A stretch of 64,000 bases of DNA from Kitasatospora mediocidica KCTC 9733 (GTDB lineage Bacteria; Actinomycetota; Actinomycetes; Streptomycetales; Streptomycetaceae): positions 1,364,001-1,428,000 of the forward strand of contig NZ_JQLN01000004.1 of the NCBI RefSeq assembly GCF_000744225.1. Direction: 5' to 3'. A program made the translations under genes and the position numbers. Positions 1 to 7,742 of this stretch are shown piece by piece. Below the pieces are notes generated by a model that saw nothing but the letters and a program-made list of their open reading frames with translations, was not told the DNA's origin and did not search any database. Within the stretch, counting starts at the first letter, position 1. Each line of letters begins with the position of its first letter.

Positions 1-945
1 GTCGGCGGCCGTCATCCGGATCGGGATGCCGTCGGGGCTGCCCGCGTCGGGCGTGCAACCCGACTCGCCCAGCGTGCACTTGTGGGTCGTGCTCCACCGG
101 CTGTCGGTGAGCAGCGTGTCATCGACGTGGACGGACAGGTAGTCGCGGTCGTAGCCGAGGTGGACGCCCTGGGTCATCCAGTCGACGACGCCGCGGGCCA
201 ACAGCCGCCACTGCTGCTGGTACTGGTTGAAGGCGAAGGTGGTGACCAACTCGTCGTGCCCGTCGTGATGGTAGTCACCGAGCAGGCTGCCGGCCGCGGT
301 GGTCCCGGGAATCGTCATGGTGACCAGCGGAGTGAAGCTCGCTCCGGTCGCCTCGGTGGCCAGCGGGGTGGAGAGGAATCCGTAACTCTCGATCACATTC
401 GGGTTGTTGTCCTCGAACGGGACGGTGCCCTTGAGGTAGCCGAACGCCCCGGCCGTGCCGGCGGCGGTGACCTGCCCGGTCATCCCGTCCAACTGGCCGA
501 GATAGCCCGGGTTCTGCGGCCAGTTGAGACCAACGGCCGGCTGTGGATAGGTATTGGCGTCCACCTGGCGGACGCCGTAGGACTGCTCGTAGCTGTTCAG
601 CGCGTTCGTCTCGGCGCTGCCGGTGCCCAGCGCGTTGGCGCTGGAGAGCACCACCGCCTGGTACTTGGCCTCGACCGTGCCGTCCGGCGCGGTGCCGGTC
701 AGGAACGCGGCGTTGACGACCGGGCGGTTCGGGTCGGAGGTCAGCACCGTCGTGTACGGGATGCCCTCGCCGATCAGCTCGGCGGTGATGGCCGCCACCG
801 TGGGTCCGCCGTCGTCCACGACCAGGACCCGCAGGTCGGTCCGGAACGGTGCGGCGGTGTCCGCGTGCGCCATCGCGGTCGGTACCCCCAGAGCAAGGAG
901 TCCGGCCGCGGTCAGCGCAGCGGCCCATCGGTTTCTGAAGCCCAT
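1..945 (-). CDS. Secreted Agd3-like (CBM87/CE18-type) polysaccharide deacetylase homologue, 3' end outside the window
   Basis: The gene starts at ATG 945 behind a clear GGAGG, and 315 codons are visible before the frame runs off the left edge. The N-terminus (MGFRNRWAAALTAAGLLALG, cleavage likely near AHA) is a Sec signal peptide. The mature part begins LRVLVVDDGG and continues with a beta-rich region. The motif VHVDDTLLTD comes near residue 275; a His-x-Asp-Asp stretch of this kind resembles the first metal-binding motif of polysaccharide deacetylases. The overall layout recalls fungal Agd3 (binding module followed by a CE18 deacetylase), known to deacetylate an exopolysaccharide. The role here, modification of an extracellular glycan, is inferred. 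The next gene is divergent and encodes a cell-wall LCP protein, which fits an envelope context. The family call is moderate because the catalytic half is mostly outside the window. Confidence 0.55.
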   Translation of the reverse strand, partial: MGFRNRWAAALTAAGLLALGVPTAMAHADTAAPFRTDLRVLVVDDGGPTVAAITAELIGEGIPYTTVLTSDPNRPVVNAAFLTGTAPDGTVEAKYQAVVLSSANALGTGSAETNALNSYEQSYGVRQVDANTYPQPAVGLNWPQNPGYLGQLDGMTGQVTAAGTAGAFGYLKGTVPFEDNNPNVIESYGFLSTPLATEATGASFTPLVTMTIPGTTAAGSLLGDYHHDGHDELVTTFAFNQYQQQWRLLARGVVDWMTQGVHLGYDRDYLSVHVDDTLLTDSRWSTTHKCTLGESGCTPDAGSPDGIPIRMTAAD

Positions 946-1618
946 GTGGTTTCCTCCACGGAGAGAGGCACGCGCGCTCGCTCGTGCCTCGATAGACAAG
1001 CCGCGGCCGCGGGGCTGCCCGCGTGCGGATGTTCCGGTGGATCCCCCCGTCGGCACCCCCCGGGCACAGCCGGTTGGGCACCGCCCCGGGCCCCAGCAGG
1101 GACCCGGTCGTGGTCGGACCGCCGCACCGGGCCGGAGCGATCGAGTCGCAATCCTGTGGTGAGGCCCCGTGCTGCGGCGACGGGACGAAACCTAACGCAG
1201 GGTCAGCCGGGTCGACCAGAGGGTGATTCCGCGCGGCGGCGGCGCGGTGTCCGAGTTCCGCTTCTCCGCCGGAGCACCCTCGGCCGCACTGGACCACGCG
1301 CCGTGGACGGACGGCGGGTGCGCCCCACCGGTATGCCTAGGCCACGGGCATGTTCATGACCGCCCTGCGCGTCCTACCCACCGGTACCCGCAGGACCCGC
1401 AGACCGCCGTCGCCCGACCCGATGCGACGGGCTTAATGGCGAGAACTCACTCTCCCGGGACTGTTCCGAGGCGGCATGGCGCGGGCCCTCGACCCGGATC
1501 CCGCCATGCCTCGCGCGCGCGAGCGGCGGGGTCGGCGTGCAATCCGATGATCACACTTGCTAAGTTGCGCAACTACGCACACTGCTGGTGACCGGTCGAG
1601 GAACGAGGACACCCGGGC
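946..1618. other. Divergent intergenic region (673 bp)
   Basis: This gap lies between the Agd3-like gene and the LCP gene, which are divergent. It is GC-rich at the left. Less GC-rich sequence appears only in the last 70 bases, which should hold the LCP promoter and contain the 12-bp palindrome listed separately. I see no convincing small gene or RNA here. The open frames that cross it lack ribosome sites and look like GC-driven shadows. Confidence 0.5.
1563..1574. promoter_or_regulatory. Perfect 12-bp palindrome upstream of the LCP gene
   Basis: AGTTGCGCAACT is a perfect palindrome 44 bases before the LCP start codon, in the least GC-rich part of the intergenic region. Its position suits an operator or an element overlapping the promoter. 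No regulator is assigned. Confidence 0.3.
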
Positions 1619-3337
1619 ATGACCGATATACAGCTGGACCAGTCCGGAGCGGGCCGACGCGAACGGCGCCTCGCTGCGGCCGCCCCGCCGCCGCCCACCG
1701 GCGGCCGGGCCGCGACCCGCAAGGCCGGCGGCGGCAAGGGCCGCAAGAAGCCCCGCCGGGTGCTGCGGATCGTCGCGTTCACCAGCGCGGGCGCGGTGCT
1801 GGTCACCGCCGGCGTCGGCGCGTTCGTCTACGAGAAGCTGAACGGGAACATCAAGAGCGCCCCGCTCTTCGCCGGTGCCTCCGGTGACGCGGGCCACGAG
1901 AAGCCGGACGCCTTCGGCCGCACCCCGATCAACATCCTGGTCATCGGCTCGGACACCCGCGACAACGCGGCCGACTGCTCGATCGGCGGCGACTGCGGCT
2001 CGGGCGCCAACGCGGACGTGGAGATGGTCCTGCACGTCTCGGCCGACCGCAGCAACGCCACCGTGATGAGCGTCCCGCGCGACACCATGACCCAGCTGCC
2101 GGCCTGCAACGACACCCAGAACCACACCTCGATGAAGGCCCAGACCGGCCAGATCAACAGCACCCTGGACTACGGCCCCGGCTGCACGGTCGCCGCCGTC
2201 CACCAGCTGACCGGAATCCCGATCGACCACTTCGTCACGGTCGACTTCTCGGGCGTGGTCCAGATGTCCGACGCGGTCGGCGGCGTGCCGGTCTGCGTCA
2301 CCGACAACGTCTACGACCCCGACTCACACCTGAAGCTGAAGAAGGGCAACCACACCCTCAAGGGCATGGCGGCTCTGCAGTTCGTCCGCTCGCGGCACGG
2401 CTTCGGCGACGGCAGCGACCTGGGCCGCACCGTCTCGCAGCACATGTTCATCGGCTCGATGGTCCGCCAGCTGAAGAGCGCCGGCACCCTCGCCGACCCG
2501 ACCGCCGTCTACTCGCTGGCCAACGCCGCGACCAAGGCGCTGACCGTGGACACCGGCCTGAGCGGCATACCCCAGCTCGTCGGGCTCGCGGACGACCTCA
2601 ACAAGGTCCCCGCCGACCGGATCACCTTCACCACCATGCAGAACGCCCCGGACCCCAAGGACGCGGCGCGGGTGATCGTCGCCCCGGCCGCCAAGAACCT
2701 CTTCTCCACGATCATCAACGACCAGTCGCTGACCACCGGCAGCGGCGACAAGTCCAGCGCGGCCGCCCAGGCCACCGCCGCCGGCGACCCGGCCGCGGCA
2801 CCGGCCCCCGCCGCCCCTGCGCCCGCGGCGAAGCCGGCCGGCGCCCCGGTCGGCGAGGTCGCCGTCCACGTCAGGAACGGCAGCAAGGTCACCGGCCGCG
2901 CCGCCGCCGTCGCCGCGGCACTGATCGCCAAGGGCTACAGCTCCAAGACCACCCAGGCCAGCGCCCCCGACACCGCCACGACCACCGTCGGCTATGCCGC
3001 GGGCCACCAGGCCGACGCGCAGGGCGTGGCCGCCGCGGTCGGCCTGCCGGCCTCGGCCGTCGTCCCCGGCGACAGTCCCGGCGTCACGCTGACCATCGGC
3101 GCCGACTGGACCAGCGGGACGTCCTTCGGCGCCGGCACGTCCGCCGGCGGCGCCCCGGCGGCGCCCGCACCCGTCGACACGCAGGCCGCCCTGAACAACG
3201 CGAGCGCGGCGACCGCCGACGACACCAGCAAGTGCGCCCAGGTGAGCCACGACTACACGGTCCGGCTGAACGGCGTGGGCATGACCCCGGTCGAGGCCTA
3301 CACCAAGAGCACCGACGTGCCGGACTCGGCTCCCTGA
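1619..3337 (+). CDS. LytR-CpsA-Psr (LCP) family glycopolymer transferase with C-terminal LytR_C domain
   Basis: LCP proteins are membrane-anchored enzymes that attach undecaprenyl-linked glycopolymers to peptidoglycan outside the membrane. This 572-residue protein has a basic, Pro/Ala-rich cytoplasmic tail (1-47), one transmembrane segment (about 49-70) and an LCP core with INILVIGSDTR (104-114), PRDT (153-156), DFSG (209-212) and an Arg-rich RSRHGFGDGSDLGR stretch (257-270) that normally binds the pyrophosphate. An Ala/Pro linker leads to a LytR_C domain (about 405-490, VAVHVRNGSKVTG) and a disordered tail. ATG 1619 follows GAGG with 10 bases between. The gene stands alone and is closed by a strong hairpin just downstream. 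The family is clear; the glycopolymer substrate is unknown. Confidence 0.9.
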   Translation: MTDIQLDQSGAGRRERRLAAAAPPPPTGGRAATRKAGGGKGRKKPRRVLRIVAFTSAGAVLVTAGVGAFVYEKLNGNIKSAPLFAGASGDAGHEKPDAFGRTPINILVIGSDTRDNAADCSIGGDCGSGANADVEMVLHVSADRSNATVMSVPRDTMTQLPACNDTQNHTSMKAQTGQINSTLDYGPGCTVAAVHQLTGIPIDHFVTVDFSGVVQMSDAVGGVPVCVTDNVYDPDSHLKLKKGNHTLKGMAALQFVRSRHGFGDGSDLGRTVSQHMFIGSMVRQLKSAGTLADPTAVYSLANAATKALTVDTGLSGIPQLVGLADDLNKVPADRITFTTMQNAPDPKDAARVIVAPAAKNLFSTIINDQSLTTGSGDKSSAAAQATAAGDPAAAPAPAAPAPAAKPAGAPVGEVAVHVRNGSKVTGRAAAVAAALIAKGYSSKTTQASAPDTATTTVGYAAGHQADAQGVAAAVGLPASAVVPGDSPGVTLTIGADWTSGTSFGAGTSAGGAPAAPAPVDTQAALNNASAATADDTSKCAQVSHDYTVRLNGVGMTPVEAYTKSTDVPDSAP

Positions 3338-3347
3338 CGGACCGTCA

Positions 3348-3382
3348 TGCGGTGAGCGCGCCGTCCAGGCGCGCTCACCGCA
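3348..3382 (+). terminator. Strong hairpin terminator after the LCP gene
   Basis: A 15-bp perfect stem (left arm 3348-3362, right arm 3368-3382) with a 5-base loop begins 10 bases after the LCP stop codon. It has no U-tract, as is usual for actinomycete terminators. Confidence 0.8.
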
Positions 3383-3421
3383 CGGGGTGACCGGCCGAGC
3401 CCGGTGCGGCAGACTTCCGTC

Positions 3422-4081
3422 ATGCGTGAACTCCCGGACGGCTGCCGCGACATCCCCGCCTTCCTCGCCTCCTGGTACGGCCCGCCGGACCGTCCGTCGA
3501 CCCCCGTCGGCACCCAGCAGGACGTCCGTCTCCCGGACGCGCTGCGCTCCTGGTACCGGGCCGTCTCGGGCTACTCCCGACAGGTCCTCTTCAACCACCA
3601 GGTCCACCCGGTAGGCGAGTTGCACGAGCACGAGGGCCTGATCGCCTTCTGCGTGGACGACTTCGCGTGGCAGGAGTTCGGCGTCGCGCCCGGCCCCGGC
3701 GACCCGCTGGTGCACCGGCGGCTGCTCGACGAGGAGTCGGGCTGGGAACCGTCCGAGGAGGGCCTTCGGCTGTCGCAGTTCCTGCCCGCGATCCTGCTGC
3801 ACGAGACCGTGCACGGCGCCCGGTTCACCGCCACCGCGGACGGCCTCACCACCGAGCTGTGCGAGCGCCTGCTCGGCCCGCTGCGCCGGCTCGACGGTCC
3901 GGAGCTGTTCACCGCCCAGTACGCCGCCGGCCACGACCTGCTCGCCGTCGCCTGGCCGGACGAGGACAGCTGGGACGTCCGCCTGGCCGCCCGCACCGAG
4001 GCACTGCTCCGGCATGCCGAGGCCGTCCCGCAGGTGCGCTTCGGCCCCGGCGAGTGGTACCCGGTCAGCGGGCCGCTGTAA
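3422..4081 (+). CDS. SUKH/SMI1-KNR4-like hypothetical protein
   Basis: A cytoplasmic protein of 219 residues, with no signal peptide or membrane segment. It carries features seen in SUKH-fold proteins: an early LPDALRSWYRAVSGY helix, then HEHEGLIAFCVDDFAW (about 62-77), where an acidic patch follows a hydrophobic strand, and a later PGDPLVHRR segment (about 85-93). SUKH proteins often act as immunity proteins to nuclease toxins, but solitary chromosomal members of unknown role are common in streptomycetes and no toxin gene is adjacent. ATG 3422 is preferred over the in-frame GTG 3404, which would add only six residues. Neither has a good ribosome site. Confidence 0.5.
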   Translation: MRELPDGCRDIPAFLASWYGPPDRPSTPVGTQQDVRLPDALRSWYRAVSGYSRQVLFNHQVHPVGELHEHEGLIAFCVDDFAWQEFGVAPGPGDPLVHRRLLDEESGWEPSEEGLRLSQFLPAILLHETVHGARFTATADGLTTELCERLLGPLRRLDGPELFTAQYAAGHDLLAVAWPDEDSWDVRLAARTEALLRHAEAVPQVRFGPGEWYPVSGPL

Positions 4082-4174
4082 GCGCACCCGAGCCTGGCCG
4101 GTGACCGGATCGTTCCGGTGCGGGCCTGGATCGGGTCTGCCGCGGTGGTATCGCCGCTGCTCATACTGGGAGAC

Positions 4175-4732
4175 ATGAACCGAGCGCTGATCGTGATCGA
4201 TGTCCAGGAATCCTTCCGCGTCTCCCCCCTGTGGGAGCAGACCGCCAACCCGAAGATCGCCGAGCCGGTCAACCGGCTGGTCCGCCTCGCCCGCGCCAAC
4301 GGCGACCTGGTGGTCTGGGTGCTGCACGCCGAGCCGGGCAGTGGCGGCCTGTTCGACCCCGCCCTCGGGCACGTCCGGCTGCTGGCCGAGCTGGACCAGC
4401 CCGCGCCCGGCGAGCCGGTGATCCACAAGACCTCCCACAACGCCTTCACCACCACCAACCTCCAGCAGCGGCTGACCGAGGCGGGCGTGCGCGAACTGGT
4501 GGTCTGCGGCATCCGGACCGAGCAGTGCGTGGAGACCACCACCCGGGTCGGCAGCGACCTCGGCTACCAGGTCGTTTTCGTCACCGAGGCCACCACGACC
4601 AACCCGATCGGCACGCTCGGCACGGACGCGATCATCGAGCGGACCGAGGCCGTCCTGCGCGACCGCTTCGCCCGGATCGCCACGGTGGCCGAGCTGGAGG
4701 CGGAAGCAGCGGCGGAGGTGTCCGCGGCATGA
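4175..4732 (+). CDS. Isochorismatase-family cysteine hydrolase
   Basis: Isochorismatase-fold hydrolases cleave amide or enol-ether bonds with an Asp-Lys-Cys triad. All three are visible: D9 (VIDVQ), K85 (VIHKTSHNAF) and C118 in GIRTEQCVE, which is the nitrilase/nicotinamidase-like version of the nucleophile loop. The 185-residue length is normal. ATG 4175 follows GGGAGA and starts the family's typical MNRALIVIDVQ. The stop overlaps the start of the next gene (ATGA), so the enzyme and a GlxA-type regulator are translationally coupled. That pairing is common in actinomycetes and suggests that the regulator controls this enzyme or senses a related amide. The substrate is unknown. Confidence 0.85.
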   Translation: MNRALIVIDVQESFRVSPLWEQTANPKIAEPVNRLVRLARANGDLVVWVLHAEPGSGGLFDPALGHVRLLAELDQPAPGEPVIHKTSHNAFTTTNLQQRLTEAGVRELVVCGIRTEQCVETTTRVGSDLGYQVVFVTEATTTNPIGTLGTDAIIERTEAVLRDRFARIATVAELEAEAAAEVSAA

Positions 4733-5646
4733 GCCGGGTCCTCTTCGTCCTGCTGCCCGGGGTCCATCTGCTCGACCTGGCCGGTCCGGCCCAGGTCTTC
4801 AGCACGGCGGCCGACTTCGGGCTGCCCTACCGGCTCGGGTACGTGGCCGAGGAGGAGCGGATCACCAGCGCCCAGGGCCTGCCGTTGACCGCGGACACCC
4901 GCTGGCCCGAGCTGGGCCCCGACGACCTGGTAGTGGTACCGGGCTGGCGGGCGTCCGGCGGTCCCGGCGGTCCGCGGCTGGGCCCGGACGCCAGGGAGCG
5001 CCTGCGCGCGCACCACGCGGGCGGCGGCACGATCGCCAGCGTCTGTTCCGGGGCCCGGGCGCTGGGCGAGGCCGGGCTGCTGGACGGCCGCCGCTGCACG
5101 ACGCACCACGAGCTCCAGGACGCGCTGGCGGCCCGCTTCCCTGGGGCGAGCGTGGTGCGGGACGTGCTGTTCACCTCCGACGACCGGGTGGTGACCTCGG
5201 CCGGCATCGCCAGCGGCATCGACCTGGCCCTGCACCTGCTGGCCGTCCGGCACGGCCCGACCCTCGCCGCGCGGGTGGCCCGGAGCATGGTCGTCTACGC
5301 CCGCCGCAACGGTGACGAACCGCAGGCCAGCGCGATGCTGCGGCACCGCTCGCACCTGAGCGACACCGTCCACCGGGTGCAGGACCTGATCGACGCACGG
5401 TTCGCCGAACCGCTCTCGCTGGCGGAGCTGGCCGCCGGCGCGGGCGTCAGCGAACGCACCCTCACCCGGGTGTTCGGCCGGGCCACCGACGGGCTCACCC
5501 CGCTGCGTTACCAGCAGGCGCTACGGCTGGAACGCGCCGAGCACCTGATCAGCCACGGCACGAAGGTGGAGGCCGCGGCCCGCGAGGTCGGCTTCGACGA
5601 CGCCCGGATGCTGCGCCGGCTGCGGGCCCGCGCGGCCGGCGAGTAG
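4729..5646 (+). CDS. GlxA-family transcriptional regulator (DJ-1/PfpI domain plus AraC helix-turn-helix)
   Basis: This 305-residue protein joins a DJ-1/PfpI-like sensor domain (about 1-190) to a C-terminal AraC-type DNA-binding domain (about 215-300). The sensor begins MSRVLFVLLPGVHLLDLAGP, the usual GlxA opening, and has the nucleophile elbow SVCSGA with C106. The AraC part has LAELAAGAGVSERTLTRVF and the second helix region VGFDDARMLRRL. Members regulate small catabolic operons in response to unknown metabolites. It is coupled by ATGA to the isochorismatase-type hydrolase and converges on the phospholipase D-like gene. Confidence 0.85.
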   Translation: MSRVLFVLLPGVHLLDLAGPAQVFSTAADFGLPYRLGYVAEEERITSAQGLPLTADTRWPELGPDDLVVVPGWRASGGPGGPRLGPDARERLRAHHAGGGTIASVCSGARALGEAGLLDGRRCTTHHELQDALAARFPGASVVRDVLFTSDDRVVTSAGIASGIDLALHLLAVRHGPTLAARVARSMVVYARRNGDEPQASAMLRHRSHLSDTVHRVQDLIDARFAEPLSLAELAAGAGVSERTLTRVFGRATDGLTPLRYQQALRLERAEHLISHGTKVEAAAREVGFDDARMLRRLRARAAGE

Positions 5647-5689
5647 CAGAGCGGCCGGCCGGCGGGCCCGTGGTGCCCCTCGCCTCGGG

Positions 5690-6673
5690 TCAGGCCGGCG
5701 TGCCGCCCGCGAAGTCACCGGCGAACGCCGTCTCGATCACCGAGGCCACCGCGCTGTCCGTCAGGATGATCCCCAACTCACGGTTACTGGTAAGCGAGTT
5801 GGTCGTCACGTTCATCGAGCCGGCCTCGATCTTCTGGGTGGACAGGCCGTAGTCGGCGACCATCACCTTGGCGTGGATGTAGAAGCCGGTGCTGGACGAG
5901 TAGCCGACCACCGAGCCGCCCGCGCCGTCCACCTCGGCGACCTCCGAGGAGTAACTCGCCGGGTCCTCCAGGGCGATGCGCACCGTCACGCCACGGTTGG
6001 CGGCGGCCACGATCGCGCTGACCACGGTCGAGTCGCTGAACTCCTCCTCCTCGATGTCCAACGTCGCGGTCGCGCCGTTGATCACGCTCAGCAGCCGGCT
6101 GCGGGCGTCGGTCGGCGACCAGAGCAGGTTGTCGCCGTCGCTCGGGGTGATCGCGGTGTGCGCGTAGTCGGCGTTGAAGACCTTCTCGATCGCGGCGACG
6201 TCGTTCGTGTCGTTGTCGAAGACGCCGAAGTCGCGGCTGGTCGGGTAGTACACGGAGGTGAGATTCCCGGTCAGCACCAGCGACTTGGTGCCGTCGACGG
6301 TGATGGTCTTCTGGTGGGTGTAGTAGTACGTCGAGGACGAGTAGACGACGCCCACCCCCGCGGCCTTGAGGGCGGAGTAGGCCGAGGCGTTGGTGGTGGT
6401 CTCACGGTGGTCCAGGATGACCCGGACGGCGACGCCGGCCTTCTCCCGGGCGATCAGGTCGTTGACCGCGGTGGTGTCCTTCAGCTCGTACATCGTCATG
6501 TCGAGCGTCTTGGTGGCGGAGTTGATGAAGGAGTAGATCGTCGGCTCGCTGGAGCTGAGCGAGAACGCGAACGCCGAGTAGCCGGCGGCGGCGTGAGCCG
6601 GGACGGCGGTGGTGAGCGCGGCAGCGCAGGCGACCAGGGCGACCCCGGCGCGGCGCATCGACTTGCCTATCAT
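5690..6673 (-). CDS. Secreted phospholipase D-like protein with two HKD motifs
   Basis: PLD-superfamily enzymes hydrolyse phosphodiester bonds through a covalent phospho-histidine. The 327-residue product has a Sec signal peptide (MIGKSMRRAG..., likely cut after AHA near residue 28) and two HxK(x)4D motifs: H120-Q-K122...D127 followed by TGN, and H267-A-K269...D274 followed by GSMN. The duplication within a single chain is the normal active-site arrangement. ATG 6673 is chosen because GGGAGA lies about 10 bases upstream; longer in-frame starts would bury the signal peptide. It could act on lipids, nucleic acid or teichoic-type polymers outside the cell. GTGAAC repeats about 100 bases upstream hint at phosphate control. 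Confidence 0.8.
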   Translation of the reverse strand: MIGKSMRRAGVALVACAAALTTAVPAHAAAGYSAFAFSLSSSEPTIYSFINSATKTLDMTMYELKDTTAVNDLIAREKAGVAVRVILDHRETTTNASAYSALKAAGVGVVYSSSTYYYTHQKTITVDGTKSLVLTGNLTSVYYPTSRDFGVFDNDTNDVAAIEKVFNADYAHTAITPSDGDNLLWSPTDARSRLLSVINGATATLDIEEEEFSDSTVVSAIVAAANRGVTVRIALEDPASYSSEVAEVDGAGGSVVGYSSSTGFYIHAKVMVADYGLSTQKIEAGSMNVTTNSLTSNRELGIILTDSAVASVIETAFAGDFAGGTPA

Positions 6674-6751
6674 ATCTGTTGTCTCCCAGGGCACTTGACG
6701 GTTCGCGAGTCCAGCAGAGCCGATCCGCCGTCCAGCGAACCACGCGCGTAG

Positions 6752-6798
6752 ATTCACCGGAAGGACCCTGCGGTGAACGTTCACGCCCGCCGGTGAAC
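6752..6798. promoter_or_regulatory. Cluster of TTCAC/GTGAA motifs upstream of the PLD-like gene
   Basis: The stretch holds ATTCACC (6752), a perfect palindrome GTGAACGTTCAC (6773-6784) and a further GGTGAAC (6792-6798). On the coding strand of the PLD-like gene these read as GTTCACC, which resembles half-units of streptomycete PhoP boxes. The spacing between the two GTTCACC copies is 20 bases, not the canonical 11 or 22, so this is only a candidate phosphate-control site about 100 bases before the start codon. Confidence 0.3.
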
Positions 6799-6887
6799 GT
6801 GTCATGTCCACTTGCAGAACCCCTCGGTGACGCGCATGGGGGGCGCGGACCCCGGGAACCCTCCCCGCCCCCTCACTCAGGACCGGC

Positions 6888-7742
6888 TCAGCGCGCCGGC
6901 AGGTAGTACGGGTGGTTGTGGGCGGCGACCGGCGGCGACTGGTAGGACCAGACGCCGGCGGCCGGCCGGTCCGCGACGAGGTCGCTCAGGTGCCGGCCGA
7001 CCTCCGAGCCGCGGTCGGCGATGCGCAGCCGGACGCGGTCGGCGGTGGCGGCGTCCAGGTTATGGTGACGGTAGGGCTGGTAGACGTTGAGCGGGCCGGC
7101 CAGCGCCCGGCCGTCCGCGTCGGTGCCGTAGCCGGTGATCGGGGTGTTGTTCACCGGGGTCGGGACCAGCCCGGTGAGGTCGGCGGTGAAGGAGAACAGC
7201 GCCTCGTCGTGCCGCTCCAGCGCCGTGCCGTCCGGGGTGAAGGAGGCCTGGCGGCAGGTGACGTCCCAGCGTTCGCCGGACGGCCCGTTGAGGGAGGGCA
7301 TCGCCGCCTCGAACCAGGCCGGGTACTTGGGTTCACCGAAGAGCTTGGTACCGGCGTCGATCGCCAGCGGGTTGTCGCACAACACGTGCAGCCGGGCTAT
7401 GCCGAGCAGTTTCGTCTGGTCGTAGCCGTGGGCGAACTCCCGGTAGGAGAGCCCCGCGACGCGGTCCGCCTCGCCCTTGGGGTGCGCGATGATGCTGCAC
7501 TCTATCTCCTGGGTGATGCCGCCACCGTTCGGGTACTGGGCGAAGTACAGCTGGTAGTTGAGGGTGACGCAGGCGCGTCCGTCGAACTCGGCCACCGCCA
7601 GGGCCGGATGACGCTCGGCGAGCAGGGCCCGCGCCGGGGCCGGGTCGACCAGGAAGTCCAGGCCGACGTTGTGCAGGGCGCCGTAGTGGAAGGGCAGTTG
7701 ATACGGCGCGGGGACGGGCGGGCGGCTCAACGGGTCGGCCAT
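6888..7742 (-). CDS. Acetoacetate decarboxylase-like protein
   Basis: The 284-residue protein has the acetoacetate-decarboxylase fold pattern. A segment LFGEPKYPAWFEA (K139) lines up with the GFPKK motif in which the first lysine forms the Schiff base in true decarboxylases. Here that lysine is kept but the second lysine, which lowers its pKa, is Tyr, so substrate or chemistry may differ. Members of this superfamily also include aldolases and dehydratases. ATG 7742 follows GAGGAGTCA. The start overlaps the end of the upstream GMC dehydrogenase gene by 16 bases, so it is the last gene of a three-gene operon. Its substrate is probably the product of that dehydrogenase (inference). Confidence 0.65.
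   Translation of the reverse strand: MADPLSRPPVPAPYQLPFHYGALHNVGLDFLVDPAPARALLAERHPALAVAEFDGRACVTLNYQLYFAQYPNGGGITQEIECSIIAHPKGEADRVAGLSYREFAHGYDQTKLLGIARLHVLCDNPLAIDAGTKLFGEPKYPAWFEAAMPSLNGPSGERWDVTCRQASFTPDGTALERHDEALFSFTADLTGLVPTPVNNTPITGYGTDADGRALAGPLNVYQPYRHHNLDAATADRVRLRIADRGSEVGRHLSDLVADRPAAGVWSYQSPPVAAHNHPYYLPAR

Noticed and set aside
2324..4438. 704-codon open frame on the minus strand over the LCP and SUKH-like genes
   Set aside because: It is antisense to motif-bearing genes on the plus strand and has no ribosome site.
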